DNA of 64,000 nucleotides from Pelagibius litoralis (GCF_011683915.1 NZ_JAAQPH010000017.1:1-64000); one strand, 5' to 3'; numbered from the stretch's first letter, positions 10,616 to 19,798 are shown. Made by a program: numbers and translations. The notes: generated by a model not told the origin, from the sequence alone.

Positions 10616-11800
10616 ATGAGGGGTATGGAGGCTAGGCGGTTGCAGAGGCTTGTTTTTGGACTGGGCGGTGCCGTGTTGGCAGTCGCCATTGCGGGCTACC
10701 TGCTCTTCAGCAACGGAGCGGATGAGGCCATTGTGGCCGATCAGCAGGCGACACCTCAGCCAGCCGCATCCCAGGATGTCGACGCTACCACGCCGGCAGG
10801 TCAGGCCAATACCGAGGGGGCCGGTTCCCCGGCGGCATCCGGCGATTCGGAAGAACAGGATCAGCGCCCGCAAGTCGTCTTGCGGAGCGGCACGGACGCT
10901 GCCGGCACCCCGGACGGGGCAACGCCGGAGAGCCGCCCGACCTTCGATGTCGTGCGTGTTGAGCCCAGCGGTGAGACGGTCATCGCCGGCCGTGCCGAGC
11001 CGGACAGCGAGGTCAAGGTGACCCTTGGCAAAGGCGGTACGGTGGGGACGGCGAAGGCTGATAGCAGCGGTGCCTGGGCCATTGTTGCCGAGCAGCCGCT
11101 TGCGCCGGGCAGCCATCAGATCGGTATCGAGGCGAAAACGCCTGATGGTCAGAAGCAGCTGTCTGAAAACCTGGTTGTGGTTATGGTACCGGAATCCAAG
11201 GTTCCGGCGGCCACGCCACCGGCAGGGCAGAACGGTGGCGCGGCGCAGCCTGAAGAGGCACCGGTGCTGGCCGTGCTTACGCCGCGCGCGGGTGGCGCCA
11301 GCAAGGTACTGCCGCAGGAGCCCGAGGAGGGTATTTCAGAGGGCAGCCTGGCACTGGATTCAGTCGACTACGATGAGGGCGGGCGGGCAGTCCTGGGCGG
11401 ACGTGCGACGCCGGGCGCCCGCATGCTGGTCTACCTGAACAATCGCCCGATCGGTGAGGCGGTGGCGGGAGACGATGGCCGTTGGAGGCTGTCGCCGGCA
11501 TCCCCCATTCTGGAGGGCCTTCATGACCTGCGGGTCGATCAGGTCGATGGCGGCGGCGGCGTGGTCGCCCGTGTGGAGACGCCTTTCTCCCGCGAGACGC
11601 CGCGGTCGGTTGCAGAATCGGTTTCAGAGGGCGAGGACTATGTGATCGTCCAGCCCGGCAATTCGCTGTGGCGCATTGCGCGGCGCTCCTATGGGCAGGG
11701 CCTGCAGTACACGGTGATCTATCAGGCGAATGCGCAACAGATCGGCGATCCCGATCTGATTTATCCGGGTCAGGTCTTCACGGTTCCGAAGCTCAACTGA
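10616..11800 (+). CDS. LysM peptidoglycan-binding protein with Ig-like repeats
   Basis: A predicted inner-membrane-anchored or exported envelope protein of 394 residues. One hydrophobic segment (about 9-28) is followed by a long Pro/Ala/Gln/Glu linker, two Ig-like modules with the GEAVAGDDGRWRLSP-type repeat (about 115-190 and 255-320), and a C-terminal LysM domain (about 343-393, VQPGNSLWRIARRSYG ... LIYPGQVFTVP). This architecture is common in alphaproteobacteria. Peptidoglycan binding is expected from LysM, while the cellular role is unknown. A second in-frame ATG three codons in is equally plausible as start. Confidence 0.88.
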   Translation: MRGMEARRLQRLVFGLGGAVLAVAIAGYLLFSNGADEAIVADQQATPQPAASQDVDATTPAGQANTEGAGSPAASGDSEEQDQRPQVVLRSGTDAAGTPDGATPESRPTFDVVRVEPSGETVIAGRAEPDSEVKVTLGKGGTVGTAKADSSGAWAIVAEQPLAPGSHQIGIEAKTPDGQKQLSENLVVVMVPESKVPAATPPAGQNGGAAQPEEAPVLAVLTPRAGGASKVLPQEPEEGISEGSLALDSVDYDEGGRAVLGGRATPGARMLVYLNNRPIGEAVAGDDGRWRLSPASPILEGLHDLRVDQVDGGGGVVARVETPFSRETPRSVAESVSEGEDYVIVQPGNSLWRIARRSYGQGLQYTVIYQANAQQIGDPDLIYPGQVFTVPKLN

Positions 11801-11811
11801 GCAAGCCGGTC

Positions 11812-12402
11812 TCAGGTCTCGCCAGCCGCTGCTTCACCTTCCACCGGAGCGTCGTCCATCTCGGCATCGTCGGCGGGCTGGTCATCGGCTTCCGCCGGCT
11901 CACCTGCCGGGCGGCGAACCGAAATCGCTTCGGCCAAGAGGTCCAGATAAGGCTTGAAGTCGAGAATGAGCGCCGTCGCGGTGGCGATGACATTGACCGG
12001 GGTCCTGGGGCTCGGCGGCATAAGCTCACCCTGCAGGATCATGTCATGGTCGTCTGATAAGAGGATCTGACCGCGGCGTAGCCGATCTGTAGCGGCCAGG
12101 ACGCTGCGGGCAAGACCCCGGCCATCGGGCGACTCAGCCGAGTAGGGCAGCTTGCCGAGGTTGGCCGTGAGGCGCAGCGGTGCCGTCTTGCCGGCCAGCT
12201 CAGCCTCGAAATGGATACCACAGGCGGTGAAGTTGAAATGCAGTGGGCCTTCATCGCGGCCATGCTCAATGTGGCCGTCCTCGCCGAGGGCGAGACTACC
12301 CACTTCCAAAGGCAAGGATGCGTCAGCGACCTTCTTGACCGCCGACGGCGCGCCGCCTTCGCAGACTTCGGATTCGCTTGGCTCGTTCCCCGGGGCGTCC
12401 AA
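11812..12402 (-). CDS. Hypothetical protein with acidic tail
   Basis: I do not recognise the family. The 196 residues have no signal peptide or membrane segment. The central part (about 30-160) looks like a beta-rich small domain with alternating hydrophobic residues, and the C-terminal 35 residues are Glu/Asp/Ala/Pro-rich. Codon use matches its neighbours, and it converges on the LysM gene with an 11-base gap, so it is likely real. Upstream of its start lies an AT-richer 150 bases before psd, probably its promoter region. Confidence 0.6.
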   Translation of the reverse strand: MDAPGNEPSESEVCEGGAPSAVKKVADASLPLEVGSLALGEDGHIEHGRDEGPLHFNFTACGIHFEAELAGKTAPLRLTANLGKLPYSAESPDGRGLARSVLAATDRLRRGQILLSDDHDMILQGELMPPSPRTPVNVIATATALILDFKPYLDLLAEAISVRRPAGEPAEADDQPADDAEMDDAPVEGEAAAGET

Positions 12403-12553
12403 GGCTCATACTCCCATCACATCAGCTTGTTGGAGTAGCACGTCAGGTTTAAGGATCGGTAAAGCAGCGCTTTCCTTGATTTTCGACTGTTTGAAGGGGG
12501 GCTCCCTGGTCTATTACTGACTGATCCAAGCAAGCCAAAAGGCGGGTGACGTA

Positions 12554-13240
12554 GTGTTTAGAAGTGTTTTAGTCCCGATTAACCGGGCCGGCTGGCCGTT
12601 TATTGCCGCCGCCCTGGTCGCTGCCCTGCTTCTGGGGTTGCTCTGGTCGCCGCTTTTCTGGCTCGGCCTGCTGGGTGCGGCCTTCTGCACCTACTTCTTC
12701 AGGGACCCGCCACGGGTGACGCCCAGCCGGCCTGGCCTCGTCATTGCGCCGGCCGACGGCATGGTTCAGATGATCGAGTCGGCGCCGCCGCCGCCTGAAC
12801 TGGAGATGGGGGATGCCCCGCTGACCCGGATCTCGATCTTCCTGAATGTCTTCAATGTGCACGTCAATCGGGTACCCTTGGATGGTAAGATCTCGGCGGT
12901 GTCCTATCGCCCGGGCAAGTTCCTCAATGCGGCCATGGACAAGGCCTCGGTCGACAATGAGCGCATGTCCTTGAAGGTCACCAGCTATGACGGTGTGGAT
13001 TTGGCCTTCGTGCAGATCGCCGGTCTGGTGGCGCGGCGCATCATCTGCAACGTCTCCCTCGGCCAACCGGTCCGGGCCGGTCAGGTTTTCGGACTGATTC
13101 GCTTCGGCAGCCGGATGGACGTGTACCTTCCCGAAGGGGTTTCGCCGCTGGTGGTGCCTCATCAGACGGCCATTGCCGGTGAGACGGTCATCGCCGATCT
13201 GCTGTCCCAGGAATCCGCCCGCCAGGGTGAGGAACGATAG
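12554..13240 (+). CDS. psd: Phosphatidylserine decarboxylase, short form
   Basis: Makes phosphatidylethanolamine from phosphatidylserine at the inner membrane. The 228 residues fit the short archaeal/alphaproteobacterial form. Hydrophobic N-terminal segments (about 15-48) lead to the conserved FFRDPPR and NVFNVHVNR motifs. The self-cleavage site RFGSRMD has Gly185-Ser186, where Ser becomes the pyruvoyl cofactor. Starts at a GTG. It is followed after one base by pssA, the preceding enzyme of the pathway, so the two are almost certainly translated from one mRNA. Confidence 0.96.
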   Translation: MFRSVLVPINRAGWPFIAAALVAALLLGLLWSPLFWLGLLGAAFCTYFFRDPPRVTPSRPGLVIAPADGMVQMIESAPPPPELEMGDAPLTRISIFLNVFNVHVNRVPLDGKISAVSYRPGKFLNAAMDKASVDNERMSLKVTSYDGVDLAFVQIAGLVARRIICNVSLGQPVRAGQVFGLIRFGSRMDVYLPEGVSPLVVPHQTAIAGETVIADLLSQESARQGEER

Positions 13241-13241
13241 G

Positions 13242-14048
13242 ATGGCACGCCTGCGCCGAAGAAGGGTATCGGCACTTTCGATCAACCGGATGATTCCAAA
13301 TGCGCTGACGCTGCTGGCGCTCTGCGCCGGTTTGACCGCTGTGCGTCTTGCCCTGCAGGAGCGCTGGGAGATAGCGGTCGGCGCTGTCGTCGTTGCCATG
13401 CTGCTGGATGGTCTGGACGGGCGCATCGCCCGCCTGATGGGCGCGACCAGCGATTTCGGGGCGCAGTTGGACTCGCTTTCCGACGTCATTTCCTTCGGCG
13501 TGACCCCCGCGTTGATGATCTATCTCTGGACCTTGTCCGATGCCGGCGGGCTCGGCTGGGCCACCTGCCTGGTTTTTGCCGCCTGCTGTGCGTTGCGCCT
13601 TGCCCGCTTCAACGCCGCTTTGGGGGATGAGAACCCGCCACCGCTGGCGGCTCGGTACTTCGTCGGCGTGCCGGCGCCCGCCGCCGCCGGGCTTGTGTTG
13701 CTGCCCATGACCATGAGTTTCGTTTTCGGCGATACTGTGCTGCGCAGCGATGCGCTCAATCTGTTGACGCTTTTGATCGTCGCCTTCCTGATGGTGAGCC
13801 AAGTGCCTACCTTTTCGGCCAAGCGCTTGAAGCTACGCAAGCCGCATTGGCGCTTCGCCATGCTGGGTTTGGTGGGCTTCGCCGCGATTTTAATCTCGGA
13901 GCCCTGGGTAACGGTCACGATTGTCGGGCTCGCCTACCTGGTGAGCATCCCCCTGGCCGTTGTGCAGTACCGGCGCGAGGTCAAGACCATCGGTTTGGAC
14001 TCTCCGGCGGAACCGCAGCCGGACCCGGACAACACCACCGAAGACTAG
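13242..14048 (+). CDS. pssA: CDP-diacylglycerol--serine O-phosphatidyltransferase
   Basis: Joins CDP-diacylglycerol and serine to give phosphatidylserine, the substrate of Psd encoded just upstream. The 268-residue membrane protein carries the complete CDP-alcohol phosphotransferase motif DG-x2-AR-x8-G-x3-D-x3-D (DGRIAR ... GAQLDSLSD) followed by about six membrane segments. The ATG at 13242, one base after the psd stop, is preferred over an in-frame start inside psd. The TAG stop is the first three bases of the second dispersed repeat. Confidence 0.96.
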   Translation: MARLRRRRVSALSINRMIPNALTLLALCAGLTAVRLALQERWEIAVGAVVVAMLLDGLDGRIARLMGATSDFGAQLDSLSDVISFGVTPALMIYLWTLSDAGGLGWATCLVFAACCALRLARFNAALGDENPPPLAARYFVGVPAPAAAGLVLLPMTMSFVFGDTVLRSDALNLLTLLIVAFLMVSQVPTFSAKRLKLRKPHWRFAMLGLVGFAAILISEPWVTVTIVGLAYLVSIPLAVVQYRREVKTIGLDSPAEPQPDPDNTTED

Positions 14049-14185
14049 ATCGGATCATGTTTTGACGGAACCACTTCGTGGTTGCGCCAAAACATGTGAA
14101 TCCGATCGCCATCAAACAGTTAGAGCAGATTCACCCGGTCGATGGATCGCCTCCGGCGATTCCATCCGACCGGGATCTGCTCTAG
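14046..14185 (+). repeat. Two-hairpin dispersed repeat, copy 2
   Basis: Second copy of the element at 6071-6211: 12 substitutions and one single-base gap by hand alignment, same orientation. In hairpin 1 a C-to-T change on the left arm is matched by G-to-A on the right arm, keeping the pair. In hairpin 2 the arms around GGTCG/CGACC pair better than in copy 1. It lies between the convergent pssA and RND genes and supplies the pssA stop codon. Confidence 0.9.
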
Positions 14186-14202
14186 CGCTGATTCCTGCCG
14201 GG

Positions 14203-17200
14203 TTACTCGGCTGCTTCGGGAACGCCGGCGCCGCCTTTGCCAAGGCCATCGGCGGATTCTCCATCACCGCTCGCCTTGTGGCCCGTTGACCTGGGTCGCC
14301 ACGATTTCAGGCGTCCGAAGAACCCGGCGAGATCGTGGCGCAGCATCAGGGCGCAGGGCGTGACCACCAGCGTGAGCAGGGTGGCGAAGGAAAGTCCGAA
14401 GACGATGGCGGTGGAGAGCTGGCGCCACCACTGGGTCGAAGGCGCCCCGATCTGGACGGTTCGCGAGAAGAAGTCGATGTTCATCGCCAGCACCATGGGC
14501 ATAAGGCCCAGGATTGTGGTGATGGTGGTCAGCAGCACCGGGCGCAGGCGCTGGGCGCCGGTGCGCAGGATGGCTTCACGCGTCGAGGCGGTCGTTTCGC
14601 GCAGGCGGTCGAAGGTGTCGATCAGCACGATGTTGTTGTTCACCACGATGCCGGCCAGTGCGATGACCCCGATACCCGACATCACGATGCCGAAGGGTTG
14701 GTTGGTGACGAGCAGTCCGATCATGACGCCGACCGTCGACATGATGACGGCGGAGAGAATGAGGAAGGCGCTGTAGAAGCTGTTGAACTGAGTCACCAGG
14801 ATGATCGCCATCATGAATAGAGCGACGGCGAAGGCCTTTCCGAGAAATTCCTGTGCGGCCTTCTGCTCTTCATCCTCGCCCTTGAAGTTGATGATCACCC
14901 GTGGATCGAAGCTCTGGTTTGCCAGCCAGCCGCGCACCTCCTGCACCTTGTCATCCACCAGCAGGCCGGGCGCGACGTCGGCCTTGATTGTCATGGCGCG
15001 ACGGCTGTCGGTACGGCGCAGCAGGCCGACCTTCTGCTTTGGGACACGGGTGACGAAGTTCGATATCGGGATCAGACCGGAATTGGTCTGCATCCGAATG
15101 AGGTCGAGCTGTTCGATGGTGCGGTACTGCTCCGGCAGCCTCACGACGATGTCGATTTCTTCCTTACTGTCATCGGGCCGGTAGTCGCCCAGTTTCATGC
15201 CGTTGGTGATCATCCGCACGTAGCTGCCGATCAAGCTGATGTCGGCGCCGAACTTGGCAGCCTGGGCGCGGTCGACCACCAGCTCCCACTCGATGCCGGG
15301 GATCTGGGTGCCGTCTTCAAAGTCGACGAAGCCACCGATGTCGTTCATCGCCGCGCCGATCTGCCGGACCGCCGGTTCGATCAAAGCCGGGTTGGCCGAG
15401 GAGACTTCGATCTGCACCGGCTTGCCGACCGGCGGGCCGGATTCTTCCTTGCGCGGCTCGACGAAGACGCCCGCCAGAAGGGCGCTGCGCTCGCGGATTT
15501 CGGTCAGGATCTCGTCCGCGGGCCGGCGCAGGAACCAGTCGGTAAATTCCAGGGTGACCTTACCCACGACGTCTTCGGCCTCATCGCCACCCTGAGTGCC
15601 GGAAGATGCCATGGAGCGGGCGTAGATCGCGTGGAATTCACCCTTCTCGCGCTGCAGATCCAGGATTTCCTGCTCTACCTCGCGCAACAGGGCATCGCGC
15701 TCGTCAATGGAAAGGTTGCCGCGGGCATGAACCTGAATGACCGCGTTTTGCGGCTCCACATCCGGAAAGAACTCGACGCCCTTGCCGAAGCTGCCGTAAG
15801 CGAGCCAGACACCGATGAGGACGACAAAGGCGCCCATCAGAACCTTCATTGGGTGGCGTAACGCAGCGCCCAGGAACCTGAGGTACCCGCCGGTAAAGCC
15901 CCCTACGTCGTTCAGATCGCCGCTTTCGCCGGCGGCCAGGGTCTTCATGGTTTTCGGGTCGACCGCACCGCCCGGCTTGCCGAAGACGGAACCCAGGGTC
16001 GGCACGAAGATCAAGGCCATCAGCAGGGAGGCGCTGAGGGTCGCGATCAGGGTGAGCGGCAGGTACTTCATGAACTCACCGACCACGCCCGGCCAGAACA
16101 TCAGCGGCAGGAAAGCCGCCAGCGTGGTTGCGGTGGCGGCGATGATCGGCCAGGCCATGCGTTTGGCCGCGAGGCTGTAGGCGGCCTTCTTGTCCTGGCC
16201 CTCGCTCATCTTACGGTCGGCGTATTCGGTCACCACGATGGCGCCGTCGACCAGCATGCCGACCGCCAGGATCAGGGCGAAGAGCACCACGATATTGACG
16301 GTCAGCCCGGCGATGGAGAGCACCAGGATGCCGGTCAGGAAGGATCCGGGGATGGCGATCCCCACCAGGCCGGCGGAGCGCAGGCCGAGGGCTGCGACCA
16401 CCACCACCATGACCAGCAGGATGGCGCTCAACACGTTGTTCTGCAGGTCGAGCAGATTGTTGCGGATGTCCGTCGATTTGTCCTGGCTGTAGGAGACGAC
16501 GATGCTCTCCGGCCAGTTCTTACGTTCCGCCTCGACCACGGCGCGGACCCGTTCGATGGTTTCGATGATGTTCTCGCCGGTCCGCTTCGAGATTTCCAAA
16601 GCAATCGCCGGCTGGCCGGTAATGCGGGCAAAGCCGCTCGAGTCCTTAAAGGTGCGGCGCAGGCTGGCGATGTCGCGGAAGCGTACCACCGCATCGCCGT
16701 TCACTTTCACCGGTGTGTTGAAAATGTCGTCCACGGTTTCGAAGAGACCGGGAACCTTGATGGGGAAACGGCCGAGACCGGTATCCAGAGAACCGGCGGC
16801 AACCACGATGTTGGACTTGGCGACGATATCCAGGATATCGGCTGCGTTGAGGTTGTAACTCTCCAGCGCCAGGGGATCGACGATGATTTCCAGAAGTTCG
16901 TCGCGGTCGCCGCCGATCTCGGCTTCCAGAACGCTGGAAATCTCTTCGATCTTGTCCTGCAGCTCGCGGGCCATGCGCAGCAGAGTGCGCTCCGGTGCGC
17001 TGCCTGACAGAGTCACGGTCAGAACCGGGAAGAGGCTGAGGTTGATCTCGTGAACCGTCGGCTCTTCGGCATCCTGCGGCAGTTCCGGCTTGGCCAAGTC
17101 GACTTTTTCACGCACGTCGGCCATGGCGATGTCTGGATCGAAACCGGCGTCGAACTCCAGAATGACATTGCCGCCACCAAGGTAGGCGGTGGAGGTCATC

Positions 17201-17439
17201 TCCTTTACGCCTTCGATGGCGCGCAGCTCTTTTTCCATCGGCCTGATCAACAGGCGCTCGGCGTCCTCCGGTGAAATACCTTCATGGGCCAGCACGACGT
17301 AAAGCGTTGGAATGTTGATGTCCGGCGAGTCTTCCTTGGGGATCGTCACGTAGGCAAAGCTGCCGGCGACGAGGATCAGCAGCAGGGTCAGGATGACGGT
17401 TCGCGCGTGGCCGATGGCCGCGTCGATAATCGCGTTCAC
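14203..17439 (-). CDS. RND efflux pump, inner-membrane permease subunit
   Basis: A proton-driven exporter of 1078 residues working with a periplasmic adaptor and an outer-membrane channel. It has the duplicated RND layout: one membrane helix, a periplasmic porter loop, then a block of helices, all repeated. The helix 4 motif reads GMLVDGAIVVTEYADR, with a single Asp where AcrB has two adjacent ones; this variant is common in the AcrB/AcrD/AcrF-like alphaproteobacterial subfamily. Its ATG overlaps the adaptor stop by four bases (ATGA). No outer-membrane protein gene is nearby, so a shared TolC is likely. Substrate unknown. Confidence 0.95.
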   Translation of the reverse strand: MNAIIDAAIGHARTVILTLLLILVAGSFAYVTIPKEDSPDINIPTLYVVLAHEGISPEDAERLLIRPMEKELRAIEGVKEMTSTAYLGGGNVILEFDAGFDPDIAMADVREKVDLAKPELPQDAEEPTVHEINLSLFPVLTVTLSGSAPERTLLRMARELQDKIEEISSVLEAEIGGDRDELLEIIVDPLALESYNLNAADILDIVAKSNIVVAAGSLDTGLGRFPIKVPGLFETVDDIFNTPVKVNGDAVVRFRDIASLRRTFKDSSGFARITGQPAIALEISKRTGENIIETIERVRAVVEAERKNWPESIVVSYSQDKSTDIRNNLLDLQNNVLSAILLVMVVVVAALGLRSAGLVGIAIPGSFLTGILVLSIAGLTVNIVVLFALILAVGMLVDGAIVVTEYADRKMSEGQDKKAAYSLAAKRMAWPIIAATATTLAAFLPLMFWPGVVGEFMKYLPLTLIATLSASLLMALIFVPTLGSVFGKPGGAVDPKTMKTLAAGESGDLNDVGGFTGGYLRFLGAALRHPMKVLMGAFVVLIGVWLAYGSFGKGVEFFPDVEPQNAVIQVHARGNLSIDERDALLREVEQEILDLQREKGEFHAIYARSMASSGTQGGDEAEDVVGKVTLEFTDWFLRRPADEILTEIRERSALLAGVFVEPRKEESGPPVGKPVQIEVSSANPALIEPAVRQIGAAMNDIGGFVDFEDGTQIPGIEWELVVDRAQAAKFGADISLIGSYVRMITNGMKLGDYRPDDSKEEIDIVVRLPEQYRTIEQLDLIRMQTNSGLIPISNFVTRVPKQKVGLLRRTDSRRAMTIKADVAPGLLVDDKVQEVRGWLANQSFDPRVIINFKGEDEEQKAAQEFLGKAFAVALFMMAIILVTQFNSFYSAFLILSAVIMSTVGVMIGLLVTNQPFGIVMSGIGVIALAGIVVNNNIVLIDTFDRLRETTASTREAILRTGAQRLRPVLLTTITTILGLMPMVLAMNIDFFSRTVQIGAPSTQWWRQLSTAIVFGLSFATLLTLVVTPCALMLRHDLAGFFGRLKSWRPRSTGHKASGDGESADGLGKGGAGVPEAAE

Positions 17440-18539
17440 GAGCCGAGCTCCCGCATTCGCGCATCGATCTCCTGCTCGTCCACCGGGCGTACTTCGTCAC
17501 CGGCGTTCACGTATTCCTGGCCCACCGTGATCAGCATGACCTCAGTCGGCGGACCGACCACCCAGATACCCTGTTTGTCGGTGTCGACGATCTGAACGGG
17601 ATGGAAAACCACCCTGTTGTTCTCATCGACCGATTTGACGCCGATGATGCCCTCGTCCGCCAGGGTCAGAATCGCCGGCGACACCAAGTGCGCCTCGCCG
17701 TCATCGAGGGGCAGCGCGATCTCGGCAGTCATGCCATCGGATATAGCCCCATTGGGGTTGGGCACCTCCAGCTCGACGCGAAAGGTCCGGGTCGCCGGGT
17801 CCGCGACGGCGGAGATATGCCGGATTGTTCCGTCGACCACGGCACCGGTCATCAGGCGCGCCTGGCCCGGGTTGCCGACGGCCAGGCGTTGTACCTCACG
17901 TTCATTGACCTGGGCGACGATCAGCATGGGGTCCAGTTCCACCAGACGGGCGAGGGAATCGCCGATGTCGGCAAAGTCGCCGATCTCCATCATGCGGTCG
18001 TCCACAACGCCGTCGAAGGGCGCGCGGATGACGGTGTAGGCGAGTTCGACCTCGGCAATCTTCACCGCTGCTTCCGCCGCTTCCAGCGAGGCCTTGGTGG
18101 CGGCCATCTGAGTCTCCGCGCGGAAGCCTTTCTTGGCGAGCTTCTTGTCGGCCTGGTATTCGATTTCGCGCTGGGCCCGCAGCGCCTTGGCTTCGGCGAG
18201 CCGGGCATTGCGATCGCCCGAGGAGAGACGCGCGATAACGTCACCGGCAGCGACATAGCTGCCTTGTTCCACCGGTAGCTTGATGATCCGGCCATTGGTT
18301 TCGGATTTGATCTCGACCAGGCGGTTGGCCTCAGTGCGGCCACGCAGCAGATCGATGACGGCATGTCTTTGGGCGGTCGACGCGCGCACCCGAACCTGGG
18401 GGGCCTTGTCCAGCGCGGAAAGGTCTGCCGGTGGCTTCTGCGCCTCCGGCTGGGCTTCGCTTTCGCCGAGCTGGCCGGAGAGAATCCAGGCCGTCGCCGC
18501 GATGGCGAGCAGTATGGCGAAGATAAAGGAGCGTTTCAT
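17436..18539 (-). CDS. RND efflux periplasmic adaptor (membrane fusion protein)
   Basis: Links the RND permease to the outer-membrane channel. The 367 residues start with one membrane anchor (about 5-22). A lipoyl-like half (VEIKSETNGRIIKLPVEQGSYVAAGDVIARL) and its partner (AYTVIRAPFDGVVDDRMMEIGDFADIG) flank an Ala/Glu/Lys-rich helical hairpin (about 110-165), and the C-terminal beta-barrel and membrane-proximal domains follow. Lies between the PadR gene (86-base gap) and the permease (4-base overlap), which indicates one operon. Confidence 0.95.
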   Translation of the reverse strand: MKRSFIFAILLAIAATAWILSGQLGESEAQPEAQKPPADLSALDKAPQVRVRASTAQRHAVIDLLRGRTEANRLVEIKSETNGRIIKLPVEQGSYVAAGDVIARLSSGDRNARLAEAKALRAQREIEYQADKKLAKKGFRAETQMAATKASLEAAEAAVKIAEVELAYTVIRAPFDGVVDDRMMEIGDFADIGDSLARLVELDPMLIVAQVNEREVQRLAVGNPGQARLMTGAVVDGTIRHISAVADPATRTFRVELEVPNPNGAISDGMTAEIALPLDDGEAHLVSPAILTLADEGIIGVKSVDENNRVVFHPVQIVDTDKQGIWVVGPPTEVMLITVGQEYVNAGDEVRPVDEQEIDARMRELGS

Positions 18540-18625
18540 ATTGGGGGGCGCTCTATGTCCTGTGTTTTTCCGGTTCCGGGGAGTTGTACGCAGAGATGCG
18601 GCCGCGCGTTTCCCCCTGGGATGAT

Positions 18626-19171
18626 TTATTCGGCCACCAGGGCCTCGGGTTCTGCAACATCTGCCACCAACGCGTCGCGGTTGGTTTCCAGATACTCGGC
18701 TGCGGCGCGATAGACGGCGATACCCATGCCGCGCACGAAGGCCGCGCCGGCGGGTACCACGTTGGTCTCGGTACAGTCCTCCATGCGTTCAAGGGATTGC
18801 CGATACCAGGCGATCCGCTCATCGATCAGCGCCCCGACACGGGCGGGCGGCAGAAACTGTGCAAAGAAAAGAATGAAGAGAAAATCCGAGCGGACTCGAT
18901 CGTGGTCCGGCTGGCTCAACAAGGCGGCGGCGAAGGCATCGCGCCCCTTCGCGGTGAGGGAATAGATCTTCTTATCCGGCCGCTTCTCCTGCGCCTGCGC
19001 GCGACAGGCGACCAGCCCCTCATTGCTCAAGGCGTTCAAGGAAGGGTAGATCGCCCCGAAACTGGCCTGATGAAAATGGCTGAAGGGGCCTTCCTCGAAG
19101 GCTTTTTTGATTTCATACCCGCTTGCCTCTCCCCGTGAGAGTACGCCGAGGCATAGTGTTTTCGAGTCCAT
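18626..19171 (-). CDS. PadR family transcriptional regulator
   Basis: A 181-residue winged-helix repressor. The N-terminal PadR domain (LGVLSRGEASGYEIKKAFEEG ... LNALSNEGLVACRA ... YSLTAKGRDAF) is followed by a longer helical Vir-type C-terminal domain for dimerisation. PadR proteins typically repress efflux or stress genes and are released by phenolics or drugs. It is the first gene of the efflux operon and probably autoregulates it; a TATATC-N7-GATATA palindrome lies 58 bases upstream of its start. Confidence 0.92.
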   Translation of the reverse strand: MDSKTLCLGVLSRGEASGYEIKKAFEEGPFSHFHQASFGAIYPSLNALSNEGLVACRAQAQEKRPDKKIYSLTAKGRDAFAAALLSQPDHDRVRSDFLFILFFAQFLPPARVGALIDERIAWYRQSLERMEDCTETNVVPAGAAFVRGMGIAVYRAAAEYLETNRDALVADVAEPEALVAE

Positions 19172-19228
19172 GGGCGGTGATTCCAGCGCAACTGAGAAAG
19201 CTAATAAACTACCGGTGGTGTATCACAC

Positions 19229-19247
19229 TATATCGGGTCGAGATATA
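19229..19247. promoter_or_regulatory. Candidate PadR operator
   Basis: TATATC (19229-19234) and GATATA (19242-19247) form a perfect inverted repeat with a 7-base spacer in the AT-rich region upstream of padR. Position and symmetry fit an autoregulatory site for the efflux operon; binding is inference. Confidence 0.5.
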
Positions 19248-19399
19248 TCAGATAAGCATACGCAGGGCGGCCATGCGTGGATTGCAAGACAGGGATTTAG
19301 GCCGAATTTTCGATAAATATACAATAATATCAAATATTTGAGTGCTATCTCGGATTGCTGTAGGCTGTCTTTGTCGCAGTAGGAGTGATTGGTATCGCC

Positions 19400-19798
19400 A
19401 TGATCCAGGGTTTCTCGATTTCCGTCTCAGGGCTGATGGCCCAGAGTAAGCGCTTGGCCGTCTCGGCGGACAATGTGGCAAATATGCGCAGCCGCGGCGT
19501 CGACCCTGACGGGCCCCGGGAACAGCCGGGGGCCTATCAGCCAAAGCGCGTTCAGGACGTGACCACCGGTGGCGGTGGCGTGCGCGGTGAAGTGCGCCCG
19601 ATTGCCCCGGCTTCCGTGCGGTCTTATGAGCCGAGCAGCCCGGATGCGAATTCCGAAGGGCTGGTGGACCGGCCCAATGTGAATCTGGCCGAAGAACTGG
19701 TGACGCAGATCCAGGCCCAGCGCGCCTACGAGGCCAATGCGGCCGCTATCCGCACCCAGGACGAGATCACCGACAGCCTGCTGGATATCAAGTCCTAG
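19400..19798 (+). CDS. Orphan FlgC-like flagellar rod protein
   Basis: A 132-residue protein with the flagellar rod/hook architecture. The N-terminal motif (GFSISVSGLMAQSKRLAVSADNVANM) resembles the usual L-xx-xxxR-xxx-xANN-AN segment, and the C-terminal motif (NVNLAEELVTQIQAQRAYEANAAAIRTQDE) is the classic FlgC/FlgE-type coiled coil. Both ends build the axial D0 domain. Length matches FlgC, but no other flagellar gene is present. AGGAG at 19381 is 14 bases from the ATG, and an in-frame GTG at 19385 overlaps it, so the start is uncertain. It may be a dispersed structural paralogue. Confidence 0.75.
   Translation: MIQGFSISVSGLMAQSKRLAVSADNVANMRSRGVDPDGPREQPGAYQPKRVQDVTTGGGGVRGEVRPIAPASVRSYEPSSPDANSEGLVDRPNVNLAEELVTQIQAQRAYEANAAAIRTQDEITDSLLDIKS

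Noticed and set aside
6071-14185. The repeats as ends of a transposon carrying 6.2-14.0 kb
   Set aside because: The copies are in direct orientation, flank housekeeping genes, and no transposase or integrase is present.
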